Positions 33,116 through 41,121 of a DNA stretch of 64,000 nucleotides are shown piece by piece (position 1 is the first letter of the stretch; every line of letters begins with the position of its first letter). The stretch lies in NCBI GenBank assembly GCA_021324635.1, contig JAJPIS010000077.1:27175-91174 (forward strand), written 5' to 3'. The notes beneath the pieces are model-generated. The model was not told the origin of the DNA. It searched no databases and worked only from the letters and a program-made list of their open reading frames with translations. The position numbers and the translations under genes were made by a program. The DNA is from Gemmatimonadota bacterium. Its GTDB lineage: Bacteria; Gemmatimonadota; Gemmatimonadetes; Gemmatimonadales; Gemmatimonadaceae.

Positions 33116-34240
33116 TCACTGGTCGCCGTAGTAGCGCTTCCCTTGCGCGGTCGCCGGAGAGGCCGGCGGGAGGGACCACGCCGGGAGGCTGTCGGGATCG
33201 ATCTGCTTCCAGATGAGATCCTCCCACTGCTTCATGATCGCGTCCCCGCCGGGCTGGTGGGTGACGACCCGGATCAGCAGCGGCAGCGGGTTCAACGCAT
33301 GCCCGATGACGTCGGTCGCGATGGTGTAGCCATCGATGTAGGTCGGAGTGCCGAAGCGCACGCCCAGCGGACCATCCTCCGCCACACCGCGGGTGCCCGC
33401 CGCCATGCGCCCCTCCTCGGCGGTTCGGAACGAGAGCCGGAAATCGTACGGGCCGGGGAGGTAGTACGGCCGGAACTTCCCAGCCAGAAACTTCTGCATG
33501 GCGGTCCGCGCCGCTGTCTCGATCCGCTGATCGGCCTCGGGCCGGGGGACGGCATCGGCCGCGCTCACCCCCTTCGCCTCCTTCACGACCGCGTACTCCA
33601 ACTCGGGGAAGTCGGCGGTCAACTGGTCCTTCAGCACGTTGTCTCCCGACACCATGATGACCGGAATCCCCCACCGGGCCGCCGAGAGGGCGACGATGTG
33701 GGTCTCGGTGAGATCGACGCCGTTGACGTTCCATGCCACGTCGAACGTGAAGGTGTGCGCCATGAACCCGCGCGTCCGGGCGCGGGCGTGCATCCCGATG
33801 CACACGATGGCGTCGATCGAGCCGTCGATCCCGGTGGAGTATGGATCGTAGCGACGCGTGCGGAACTCGAAGCTCGCGTTCCGGTCCATTTTGTCGACGA
33901 GGATGTCGGGCTCGTTGCTGTTGCCGGACCCGTGTCCATCCTCGACCCAGATCGGCCCCGCGCCGCCCGCCTTGAGTCCGCGGATCGCCGCATTGACGTC
34001 GGCGGTCAGCGCCTCACGGCCCATCGGGTACTCGGGGGCTCCGTAGCGCTCGTACGGCGGACGGATGACGCCCGAGATGCCCTCCATGTCGTAGATGACG
34101 AGAACCTTGGGGTGCTGCGCCTCGACGTGGGCGAACGGCGCGAGCGGCGCGAGCGGGGCCGCCAGCGCGGCCAGCGCGAGGATCTCGATCGGGCGTCGTG
34201 CCTTGCTCACCAGGCTCTCCTCGCGTCCCGCGGACGCCAA
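33116..34240 (-). CDS. M55 family D-aminopeptidase (DppA-like)
   Basis: M55 enzymes are zinc D-aminopeptidases that remove N-terminal D-amino acids from short peptides. The metal ligands are recognisable by comparison with Bacillus DppA: Asp51 and Glu53 in YDMEG, His103 in EDGHG, His151 in IGMHA and Glu179, with His162 as the likely catalytic residue. A signal peptide of about 40 residues (ending FAHVEAQ) makes it periplasmic, while DppA is cytoplasmic. At 374 aa it is about 100 longer than DppA owing to the signal and a C-terminal region. It is downstream of the susC-susD-cocE operon but behind a strong hairpin. Confidence 0.9.
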   Translation of the reverse strand: MASAGREESLVSKARRPIEILALAALAAPLAPLAPFAHVEAQHPKVLVIYDMEGISGVIRPPYERYGAPEYPMGREALTADVNAAIRGLKAGGAGPIWVEDGHGSGNSNEPDILVDKMDRNASFEFRTRRYDPYSTGIDGSIDAIVCIGMHARARTRGFMAHTFTFDVAWNVNGVDLTETHIVALSAARWGIPVIMVSGDNVLKDQLTADFPELEYAVVKEAKGVSAADAVPRPEADQRIETAARTAMQKFLAGKFRPYYLPGPYDFRLSFRTAEEGRMAAGTRGVAEDGPLGVRFGTPTYIDGYTIATDVIGHALNPLPLLIRVVTHQPGGDAIMKQWEDLIWKQIDPDSLPAWSLPPASPATAQGKRYYGDQ

Positions 34241-34260
34241 AGGAATAGGGGGTATTGGAT

Positions 34261-34299
34261 GGTGATCACGCCGGTCGCTTCGCGATCGGCGTGATCACC
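34261..34299 (-). terminator. 18-bp stem-loop ending the susC-susD-cocE operon
   Basis: GGTGATCACGCCGGTCGC pairs with the complementary arm around a TTC loop (one G-U pair). It lies 96 bp after the cocE stop. Two direct repeats of about 30 bp sharing GGGCAGGAGCGTGATCA lie between (34306-34371). Confidence 0.65.
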
Positions 34300-34394
34300 G
34301 GGAACGGCAATGGTAATGGGGCAGGAGCGTGATCACCGGCGGCAATGGCAATCGGGCAGGAGCGTGATCAACAGCAACACTCGGGCGGTCGCGC

Positions 34395-36287
34395 TCACTG
34401 GGTCGTCGGCCCGGTCTCGACGGGGAAGTCGAGGTAGGATGCGTACGGGCCGCTCCGATAGATCCGCTGGCGAGCGCTCCGGAAGTCGGCGTCGGTCGCG
34501 GCGAAGATGCTGGGCACGAACGTCTGCGGGTTCCGGTCGATGATGGGGAACCAGGTGCTCTGGACCTGCACCATGATCCGGTGCCCCGTCCGGAAGCGAT
34601 AGTCCTGCGTGTGCAGGTCGATCCGGTACTCCTCGACCTGGTTGGGCGTGATCGGGTGGGGCGTCGTGAAACTCTGCCGAAAGCGGCCCCGAAAGACGTC
34701 GTTCGCGACCATGAGCTCGTATCCGCCGAACGACGCCGGCTGGCCGGTCGGCATCGTGTCGGGGTAGACGTCGATCAGCTTGACGACCCAGTCGGCATCG
34801 GATCCGGTCGTGGCGGCGAACAGGTGGGCGGTGATCGCGCCGGCGAGCGTCACATCGTGGTCGAGTGGTGCCGTCTCGTAGGTCAGGACGTCGGGCCGGC
34901 CGTCGACGAAGCGCTGGTCCTGCACCAGCCAGGTGGGCCAGCCGGAGCCGCCGGGATAGTACGTGGGCGGGATCGGGCGCCGGCGGTACGGCACCGGGTG
35001 CCGAGGATCCGAGACGTAGCTGTCGAACCCACTGTCGTGTGCCGCCGTCGCCGCCGCGGGTCGCTCGAACGCCGCGCCCCCGCCCGGCTGAAAGTAGAGG
35101 CGCTCCTGCGTGACGCCCGCTCTGGGCGGCCAGCTATCGAAGTGCCGCCACGTGTTGCTCCCGGCCTCGAAGGTGACCGCCTCCGGGAAATGTCCCGGGC
35201 CGCGGTCCTTGAGGTAGTAGGCGAAGAAGGGGACCATGATGTCCTTCCGGAACTCGGCGGCGGTGGGCACGCCAAAGTCGATGTCCCCGAGCTTCGCTCC
35301 CTCGCGCTCGAACCCCCACCCGCCGTGGTACCATGGTCCGACGACGAGAAAGTTCTTGTGCGCGGTGTCGTACTTCTCGAGCGCCTCGTAGATGGTGATC
35401 GGGCCGTAGAAGTCCTCCTGGTCCCACCAGCCGGCGACGTTCAGCGTCGGAACGTTCACGTGATCGAGGTACGGGAGCGCCGTCTGCCGCTGCCAGAACG
35501 CGTCGTAGTTCGGGTGCGCGACGAAGTCGTTCCAGGTCGGGATCGTGCCGTGGAGATACGTCCGATTGACGTTGCTGAGGGCACCCAGACGGAGGTACCA
35601 GTCGTAGGTGTCGTAGCGGTCGAACTCGAATGGCTTCTGTTGCTTGTTGGTCTCCATGCGCACCGCGTACTCGAAGCCGTAGCTGAGCCGGAACGCGCCG
35701 TTGTGATGGAAATCGTCGCCGAGGAACATGTCGATGGGGGATGCCTGCGGCGAGACGGCCTTGAGCGCGGGATGCGGGTCCAGCATCGCCATCACCGTCG
35801 TCCAGCCGTCGTAGGAGATGCCGAGCATCCCGACGCGCCCGTTGTTGTTGGGCACATGCTTGACCAGCCAGTCGATCGTATCGTAGGCGTCGGTGCTCTC
35901 GTCGATCGCGCCGGGGTCCTTGCGGTCGCGCGGCGCGCGCATCATGACGAACTGGCCTTCCGACTTGTAGCGGCCGCGGATGTCCTCGAAGACGAAGATG
36001 TATCTGTCATCGGCCAGCTCCCGAAGGTAGTTCGCGAACCATCGGGTGCCGCCGTCGGCACTGTATGGCGTGCGCAGGAACATGATCGGCAGGGGCGCCT
36101 GGGCGTCGCTCGGCGCATAGATCACGATGTGGAGGCGGACGCCGTCCCGCATCGCGATCATCGAGTCCTGCCTGACGTACCCGGCCGGCGGGCCCGGCGG
36201 CTGCTGGGCACGGACCGCCGCGGGCGCGGCGAGGCTGGCCACGAGCGCCAGCCTCGCCACGCCGCGCGCCGCCGCGGTCACGGGCAC
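34395..36287 (-). CDS. CocE/NonD family hydrolase (S15 peptidase-like), first copy
   Basis: Alpha/beta-hydrolase of the X-Pro dipeptidyl-peptidase/cocaine-esterase family, secreted (signal peptide ending VRAQ). MRDGVRLHIVIYAP, FEDIRGRYKSEGQF and the nucleophile Ser158 in GISYDGW are canonical; VVGPWYHGGW contributes the His region, and the C-terminal jelly-roll domain (about 380-630) is present. Substrates of the family are X-Pro peptides or esters. Its GTG start lies inside the end of susD (10-bp overlap), so it belongs to the SusCD operon and probably acts on the imported or captured ligand. Confidence 0.93.
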   Translation of the reverse strand: MPVTAAARGVARLALVASLAAPAAVRAQQPPGPPAGYVRQDSMIAMRDGVRLHIVIYAPSDAQAPLPIMFLRTPYSADGGTRWFANYLRELADDRYIFVFEDIRGRYKSEGQFVMMRAPRDRKDPGAIDESTDAYDTIDWLVKHVPNNNGRVGMLGISYDGWTTVMAMLDPHPALKAVSPQASPIDMFLGDDFHHNGAFRLSYGFEYAVRMETNKQQKPFEFDRYDTYDWYLRLGALSNVNRTYLHGTIPTWNDFVAHPNYDAFWQRQTALPYLDHVNVPTLNVAGWWDQEDFYGPITIYEALEKYDTAHKNFLVVGPWYHGGWGFEREGAKLGDIDFGVPTAAEFRKDIMVPFFAYYLKDRGPGHFPEAVTFEAGSNTWRHFDSWPPRAGVTQERLYFQPGGGAAFERPAAATAAHDSGFDSYVSDPRHPVPYRRRPIPPTYYPGGSGWPTWLVQDQRFVDGRPDVLTYETAPLDHDVTLAGAITAHLFAATTGSDADWVVKLIDVYPDTMPTGQPASFGGYELMVANDVFRGRFRQSFTTPHPITPNQVEEYRIDLHTQDYRFRTGHRIMVQVQSTWFPIIDRNPQTFVPSIFAATDADFRSARQRIYRSGPYASYLDFPVETGPTTQ

Positions 36288-37858
36288 TGCGGGACGTACG
36301 CGCCGCCCCGCGCGGTGTACTCGTTGACGGGGATCGGTGACACCGTCGTGTGATAATCGGTCACGACGCTCGGACCACCCAACCCGGCCACGACCACCGC
36401 GTCCGGCCCCGACCGTGCCTGCCAGGTCGTGTCGGCGACCGCCTCCAGGTGGTACATCCGCAGGGCGATCATCCGGTCGCCGCTCGCCTCCTCGACCGTC
36501 GAGATCCGCTGCTCCTTGAGGAGCGAGTCACGGACGGCGGTGTACGTCTGTGGGATCGTGAGCGGGGTCGTGAACCCGCCGGCCTGCTGGTGCACCAGGT
36601 TGATGAGCGCCGTCGCCCCGGCCAGATCACCCAGCCCGAGCCGGATCTGCGCCCGCACGAGCGCGAGCTCCTCGGCCCGGACGATCGGGATCGGGCTCGA
36701 GACGGTCGAGTAGGGGAGGTAGTTCCTGGCATCGGAGACGCCGGCGTACTGCGCGACCTGCACCGGGTTGAGATCGGGGACGAACTTGTTCTTCCACCGC
36801 AGATCGTTCAGCGTGTCGACATCGTTCTGAAGGTCCCAGAGCGCGTCGAAGTTGAAGTAGGCGGTGAACACGCCGTTCTGCTGGTCGCCCGCCTGGCCGC
36901 TGAAGTTGTGGTAGACCCCGAACGCGTCGAGCGGGAAGGGCCCGGCGACCGGAGGCGCGATGACCGCCGGGTTGTACAGCGCCGAGTGGGTGAGGGCGCT
37001 GTCGGCGCGGGTGAGGGCATTGACGTCCGGATTGCCGGGCGACGTCGGTGTGGGGTGGGTGCTCACACTGTTGCGCGCGATCGCATACGCCAGCTCGAGC
37101 CCCGCCTTGCCGGCCAGCGCGCGATTGAACGCGGCGAACGATCCCTGCGCCGTGCTCGGGCTGGCGGTCTGCCCCACCGCCGCAAAGCCGGGGGGCAGGA
37201 CGACCGGGAGTGGGATCGGCCCGGCCGCGTTGAGGCTGGTATTCGCGGAGTCGAGCAGGGCGACGATGTAGGCCCAGACGTCCTTGTTGCAGTAGGGCGC
37301 GGCCGCCGGATTGTTCACGATCGTGTACAGGGGGATGCCCAGCGTGTCGCGCGTCTCGGCCAGCATCATGAACATGAGTGCCTTGACCGTCTGCACGACC
37401 CCCGTGATCGCCGCCGCCTGGGCCGGCGAATAGGCCGGCACCTTCGCCAGGCTGGCGACGATCGTATTGGCCTCCTTGGCCTGCCGATACTCGTTGTCCC
37501 AGGCATTGTTGAAGGCGAAGTTGCCGGGGCTCACGGGAGTCAGTCCCCCGGCGATGGTCACCTCGACCGGGGCCGCCGAGATGAACCAGAGCATGTCTCG
37601 GCCGTAGGATCCGGCCAGCCGAACGTACTCGGTCACGTCGGTGCGGGCACCGGAGAAGAGACCGGTGACCGCGTTCTGCACGCCGGTCGTGGAGGTCGGG
37701 ACCGTCGTCGGGGCGTCGAAGAACGGAACCGCGGTATCCGAACATGCCGCCGTGGTGGCGATCGCGGCGACGCTCAGGGCGGCCCTGGCATGCCAGCGGC
37801 GCGATAGCCGGCCGGACCGGCCGGGGAGCGCGTGCGCGGTTGCAAGTGTCCGGTTCAT
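36278..37858 (-). CDS. SusD/RagB-family substrate-binding lipoprotein
   Basis: Surface lipoprotein that lids the SusC transporter. It has a signal peptide with lipobox (TTAACSD), an N-terminal TPR-like helical region with DMLWFISAAPVEVT, AYIVALLDSANTSLN and ALAGKAGLELAYAIA, and the C-terminal half with VRAEELALVRAQIRLGLGD and DRMIALRMYHL. At 526 aa it is typical. I start at ATG 37858, where it overlaps the susC stop by 1 nt (TGATG); a longer frame overlaps susC and is rejected. Confidence 0.93.
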   Translation of the reverse strand: MNRTLATAHALPGRSGRLSRRWHARAALSVAAIATTAACSDTAVPFFDAPTTVPTSTTGVQNAVTGLFSGARTDVTEYVRLAGSYGRDMLWFISAAPVEVTIAGGLTPVSPGNFAFNNAWDNEYRQAKEANTIVASLAKVPAYSPAQAAAITGVVQTVKALMFMMLAETRDTLGIPLYTIVNNPAAAPYCNKDVWAYIVALLDSANTSLNAAGPIPLPVVLPPGFAAVGQTASPSTAQGSFAAFNRALAGKAGLELAYAIARNSVSTHPTPTSPGNPDVNALTRADSALTHSALYNPAVIAPPVAGPFPLDAFGVYHNFSGQAGDQQNGVFTAYFNFDALWDLQNDVDTLNDLRWKNKFVPDLNPVQVAQYAGVSDARNYLPYSTVSSPIPIVRAEELALVRAQIRLGLGDLAGATALINLVHQQAGGFTTPLTIPQTYTAVRDSLLKEQRISTVEEASGDRMIALRMYHLEAVADTTWQARSGPDAVVVAGLGGPSVVTDYHTTVSPIPVNEYTARGGAYVPQCP

Positions 37859-40800
37859 CAGAGGCCCAGGTCCAGGGAGAGGAAGTAGCTGCGCGCCGGC
37901 GGGTAGGGCGTCGTCTGAATGGCGCGCACGATGTTCTGGTTGCCGACGACACTGGACTCCGGATCGAGGCCGTTGTAGCGCGTGGAGTACCACTGCGCCA
38001 GGTTCCGGCCGACGAGCGACAGGCGGGCGCTCGTCACCCGACCGCCGGCCACTCGGTTGAGCCACCGGCCGGGGATCGTGTAGCTCAGCGACAGCGTGCG
38101 CAGCTTCACGAACCCGGCGGGCTCGATCCAGTTGTTCTGGTTGGCGTTGAAGCCCTTGGCGAACGCCGCCGCCTGGGCGGAGTCGGCCCAGAGCGTGCCG
38201 AAATCGTAGTAGATGTCGTTCTGGTTCTCGAGGTTGCCCCCCCGGTTCCACTGGACGGACCCGGATACGCGGAACGGCCCCCAATTGAGCTCCTCGGTCC
38301 CGTTCACCACGAACGACGGCAAGACGTCGCCCTGTTGATGCGGCTGCCCGTTGGGGTCGCTCTGGGCGAAGTTCACGATGTCGGTGATCGAGCGGCCGAC
38401 CGCGATGTAGTTGACCCCGGACACCGGGAAATTGGGCACGGGGAGCGCGTTGACGACGCTGTAGTTCCGGAAGAAGCTGATCGTGCTCACCCAGGTGAGC
38501 CCGTTGCGGAGCTGGACCGGCGTGGCGGCGAGCGAGAGCTCGACCCCCTGGTTCGTGAACTCACCGCCGTTCAGCCACTGCGTCGAGTAGCCGCGCGACG
38601 AGCTGACGCCGGCCTGGAGCAGCAGGTTGGTGATGCGCTTCTGGTAGATCGTCGCCGTGAGCTGCGCGCGGGAGTGGAAGAGCGTGGCATCGAACCCCGT
38701 CTCGATCTCCGTCTCCGACTCGGGCTTGACGTTCGCGAAGCCGACGCTGGAGGAGTCCATGAGACCGGGGCGCCCGCCGTCGACGGTCGTGGTCAGCGGC
38801 GTATAGCGCACGCCGTAGAGGGGCTGGGTCCCCGAGGACCCGACCGCGGCTCGCACCTTGAGCTCGTCGAGGAAGCCCACGAACTGCGGGATGCGGTAGG
38901 CGGCCGCGTAGCGCGGATAGGCGTAAAACTTCTTGATGTCGCCGTCGTTGGTCGTGCGCTCGGCGGTGACCCCGGCGGTGAACGACAGGCGTTCCTTGAG
39001 CGTCAGGATCTGCTCCTGGAAGTACAGGGACTGGTCGCGCTGCGCCGAGCGGGTGTAGAAGTTCGTCTGCACCGTGCCGGTCGATGGGTTGTTGAGACCG
39101 GCCAGCAGATTCTGGGACACCGTCTCCGGGTTGACGAAGTCCCGGCGCTCGCGCACGAAGCCGGCCGACGTCGTGGCGTCGAGCCAACCGAGCCCGGTGT
39201 AGTGGTGGATCAGGTTGATCGAGTAGTTGATGTACTGGTTGTCGGTCGTCTGCGTCGTCGAGACACCCGGAAGCGCCTGCGCCAGCTCGAACTGGATGTT
39301 CGAGGGCGCAAAGAGGTCATCGCGGACGTGGGCGATGTCCGCGCCACCGACGAGATTGAGCTGGAGCGACTGGTGCTCGGTCTTGAAGGCCGTCCAGTTG
39401 ATGTTGCCGCCCCCGACGAACCGCTGAGTGGTCTCCGGGGTCGCGATCTCCAGGGCGTCGGCAAAGGGATTCGCGTTGCCGAAGTAGTTCTTCGCCCACG
39501 AGCCATCGGGGTTCCGATGGTTCAGGTTCATGAATTGCGGCGTGTAGGAGAACACGTCGTACGGGCTGATGCCGTTGTTGTCGTTGCCCGTGATCCCCCG
39601 GCGCGCGAGCGAGTGCGCGTAGAAGAGGTTCGCGGTCGCCGACAGCGCGCTCGAGAACTGCTGGGTCGTGTTGGAGCGCACCGACTGCTTGTTGTAGCCG
39701 GTATTGAGCAGCGTGCCATTGTCGTACTTCGAGAGCCCCGACAGGTAGTACTGCGTCTGGCCCTGTGTGCCGCTGACGCTCACGTCCGTCTCGTACGAGG
39801 CCTCCCGGTTGCCGAAGAGCTGGGACTGGTAGTCCTGCGGGCCGGCGTAGATCCCCTGGATGAAGGCGTTGTCGGCGGCCAGCGCCGGCCCGGTGTCGGC
39901 CCCGCCCTTGACGTCGTTCGCGTACCAGAGCTGGGCGCTCTGCAACGTCGGAAAGGTCCGGATCGGGAGCGTCTTCGAGTCGCTGAAGTGGCCGACCTTC
40001 TGCGAGATGTTCCAGGCGGCTCGGCCGGCTTTCCCCCGCTTCGACGTGATGATCACGACCCCGGCGGAGGCCTTCGACCCATAGATGGCCGACGCGGACG
40101 CGCCCTTCAGCACCTCGATCGACTCGATGTCGTCCGGGTTGAAGTCCGCGATCCGGTTCACCCCGAGGTCGGAGACGTCCGGCTGGACGCCGCCGGCGGT
40201 CGAGAAGGTGAGGGCGTTGTTCCCCGGCAGCTGCACGTCGTTGTCCACGATCACGCCGTCGATCACGTAGAGCGGCGATGCATTGGCGTTGATCGAGGTG
40301 ACGCCACGGATCTGGATCTGCATCCCGCCGCCCGGCGAGCCGCCGTTGTTCTGCTCGATGAGCGCGCCCGGGATCTCTCCCTGGATCGCGTTCTCGATCG
40401 TCGGCGCGGGGACTTCGTTCACCTGCTGCGAGGTCACGACCGCGACGGCGTTCCCGGAGCTCCGCGAGGACACGGTCGTCGCCACGCCGGTGACGACCTG
40501 CGCTTCCAGCCGGAGCACGTCCTTCTGAAGGGCGATCGTGTAGGTCGTCTGGCCGGCGACCAGCGGGACGGTCTGCGCGAGATACCCGATCCGCCGCACG
40601 GTGAGGGTCCTGGCGTCGGCCGGCGGCCGCAGCGAGAAGGTCCCGCTGTCGGTGGTGTTCTGCCCGACGGTGGTCCCGGTCACGAGCACGGCGGCGGCCG
40701 CGATCGGTGCGCGCTCCTGGGCGTCCACGACCCGGCCCGAGATGCGGCCCTCCTGCTGAGTCGGTGCCTGGGCAGCACCCGGTCGGGCTCCGATCGGAGC

Positions 40801-40896
40801 GGCCACCAGCGGCAACACGACCAGCCAGCGGAGGCCACGTCCGCGCCGGATCCGGGCTCCCTGGCGCGGACTCACTGGCATCAAATGTGAGTGCAC
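37858..40896 (-). CDS. SusC/RagA-family TonB-linked outer-membrane transporter
   Basis: A 1012-aa transporter: signal peptide (GLRWLVVLPLVAAPIGARPGAAQ region), carboxypeptidase-regulatory-like domain (GRISGRVVDAQERAPIAAA), plug with the family motif GGGMQIQIRGVTSINANASP and PLYVIDGVIVDN, and a large barrel. GTG 40896 has a GGGGAGGA site 7 nt upstream and is preferred over the first ATG, 147 bp further upstream. Upstream lie two GGTATAC elements (41011-41030). With SusD and CocE it forms an import unit for oligomeric nutrients; the hydrolase suggests peptides or esters rather than glycans. Confidence 0.95.
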   Translation of the reverse strand: MHSHLMPVSPRQGARIRRGRGLRWLVVLPLVAAPIGARPGAAQAPTQQEGRISGRVVDAQERAPIAAAAVLVTGTTVGQNTTDSGTFSLRPPADARTLTVRRIGYLAQTVPLVAGQTTYTIALQKDVLRLEAQVVTGVATTVSSRSSGNAVAVVTSQQVNEVPAPTIENAIQGEIPGALIEQNNGGSPGGGMQIQIRGVTSINANASPLYVIDGVIVDNDVQLPGNNALTFSTAGGVQPDVSDLGVNRIADFNPDDIESIEVLKGASASAIYGSKASAGVVIITSKRGKAGRAAWNISQKVGHFSDSKTLPIRTFPTLQSAQLWYANDVKGGADTGPALAADNAFIQGIYAGPQDYQSQLFGNREASYETDVSVSGTQGQTQYYLSGLSKYDNGTLLNTGYNKQSVRSNTTQQFSSALSATANLFYAHSLARRGITGNDNNGISPYDVFSYTPQFMNLNHRNPDGSWAKNYFGNANPFADALEIATPETTQRFVGGGNINWTAFKTEHQSLQLNLVGGADIAHVRDDLFAPSNIQFELAQALPGVSTTQTTDNQYINYSINLIHHYTGLGWLDATTSAGFVRERRDFVNPETVSQNLLAGLNNPSTGTVQTNFYTRSAQRDQSLYFQEQILTLKERLSFTAGVTAERTTNDGDIKKFYAYPRYAAAYRIPQFVGFLDELKVRAAVGSSGTQPLYGVRYTPLTTTVDGGRPGLMDSSSVGFANVKPESETEIETGFDATLFHSRAQLTATIYQKRITNLLLQAGVSSSRGYSTQWLNGGEFTNQGVELSLAATPVQLRNGLTWVSTISFFRNYSVVNALPVPNFPVSGVNYIAVGRSITDIVNFAQSDPNGQPHQQGDVLPSFVVNGTEELNWGPFRVSGSVQWNRGGNLENQNDIYYDFGTLWADSAQAAAFAKGFNANQNNWIEPAGFVKLRTLSLSYTIPGRWLNRVAGGRVTSARLSLVGRNLAQWYSTRYNGLDPESSVVGNQNIVRAIQTTPYPPARSYFLSLDLGL

Positions 40897-41010
40897 CTGA
40901 TCGTCCTCCCCGCAACGTGAGACATTGGTGAAGTGCTCCTGTGGTTCAGCAGTGGCTCGGGCCGGCCGGTCCACGGCCCCGAGACAGGCCCACGCGATGG
41001 AACGGCCGGC

Positions 41011-41030
41011 GGTATACGCTAGCGGTATAC
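41011..41030. promoter_or_regulatory. Paired GGTATAC elements upstream of susC
   Basis: Two copies of GGTATAC (each containing the GTATAC palindrome) start 13 bp apart in the susC upstream region. They may be an operator or -10-like elements. Confidence 0.35.
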
Positions 41031-41121
41031 CAGGTGAGCGCAAGCGCCCACCCGGGATGCCCGGCGGCGGCGTCCCGCGTGGCGCTGCTCTGTCCCGGAA
41101 TCCGGGACGCGCCCGCGACCC

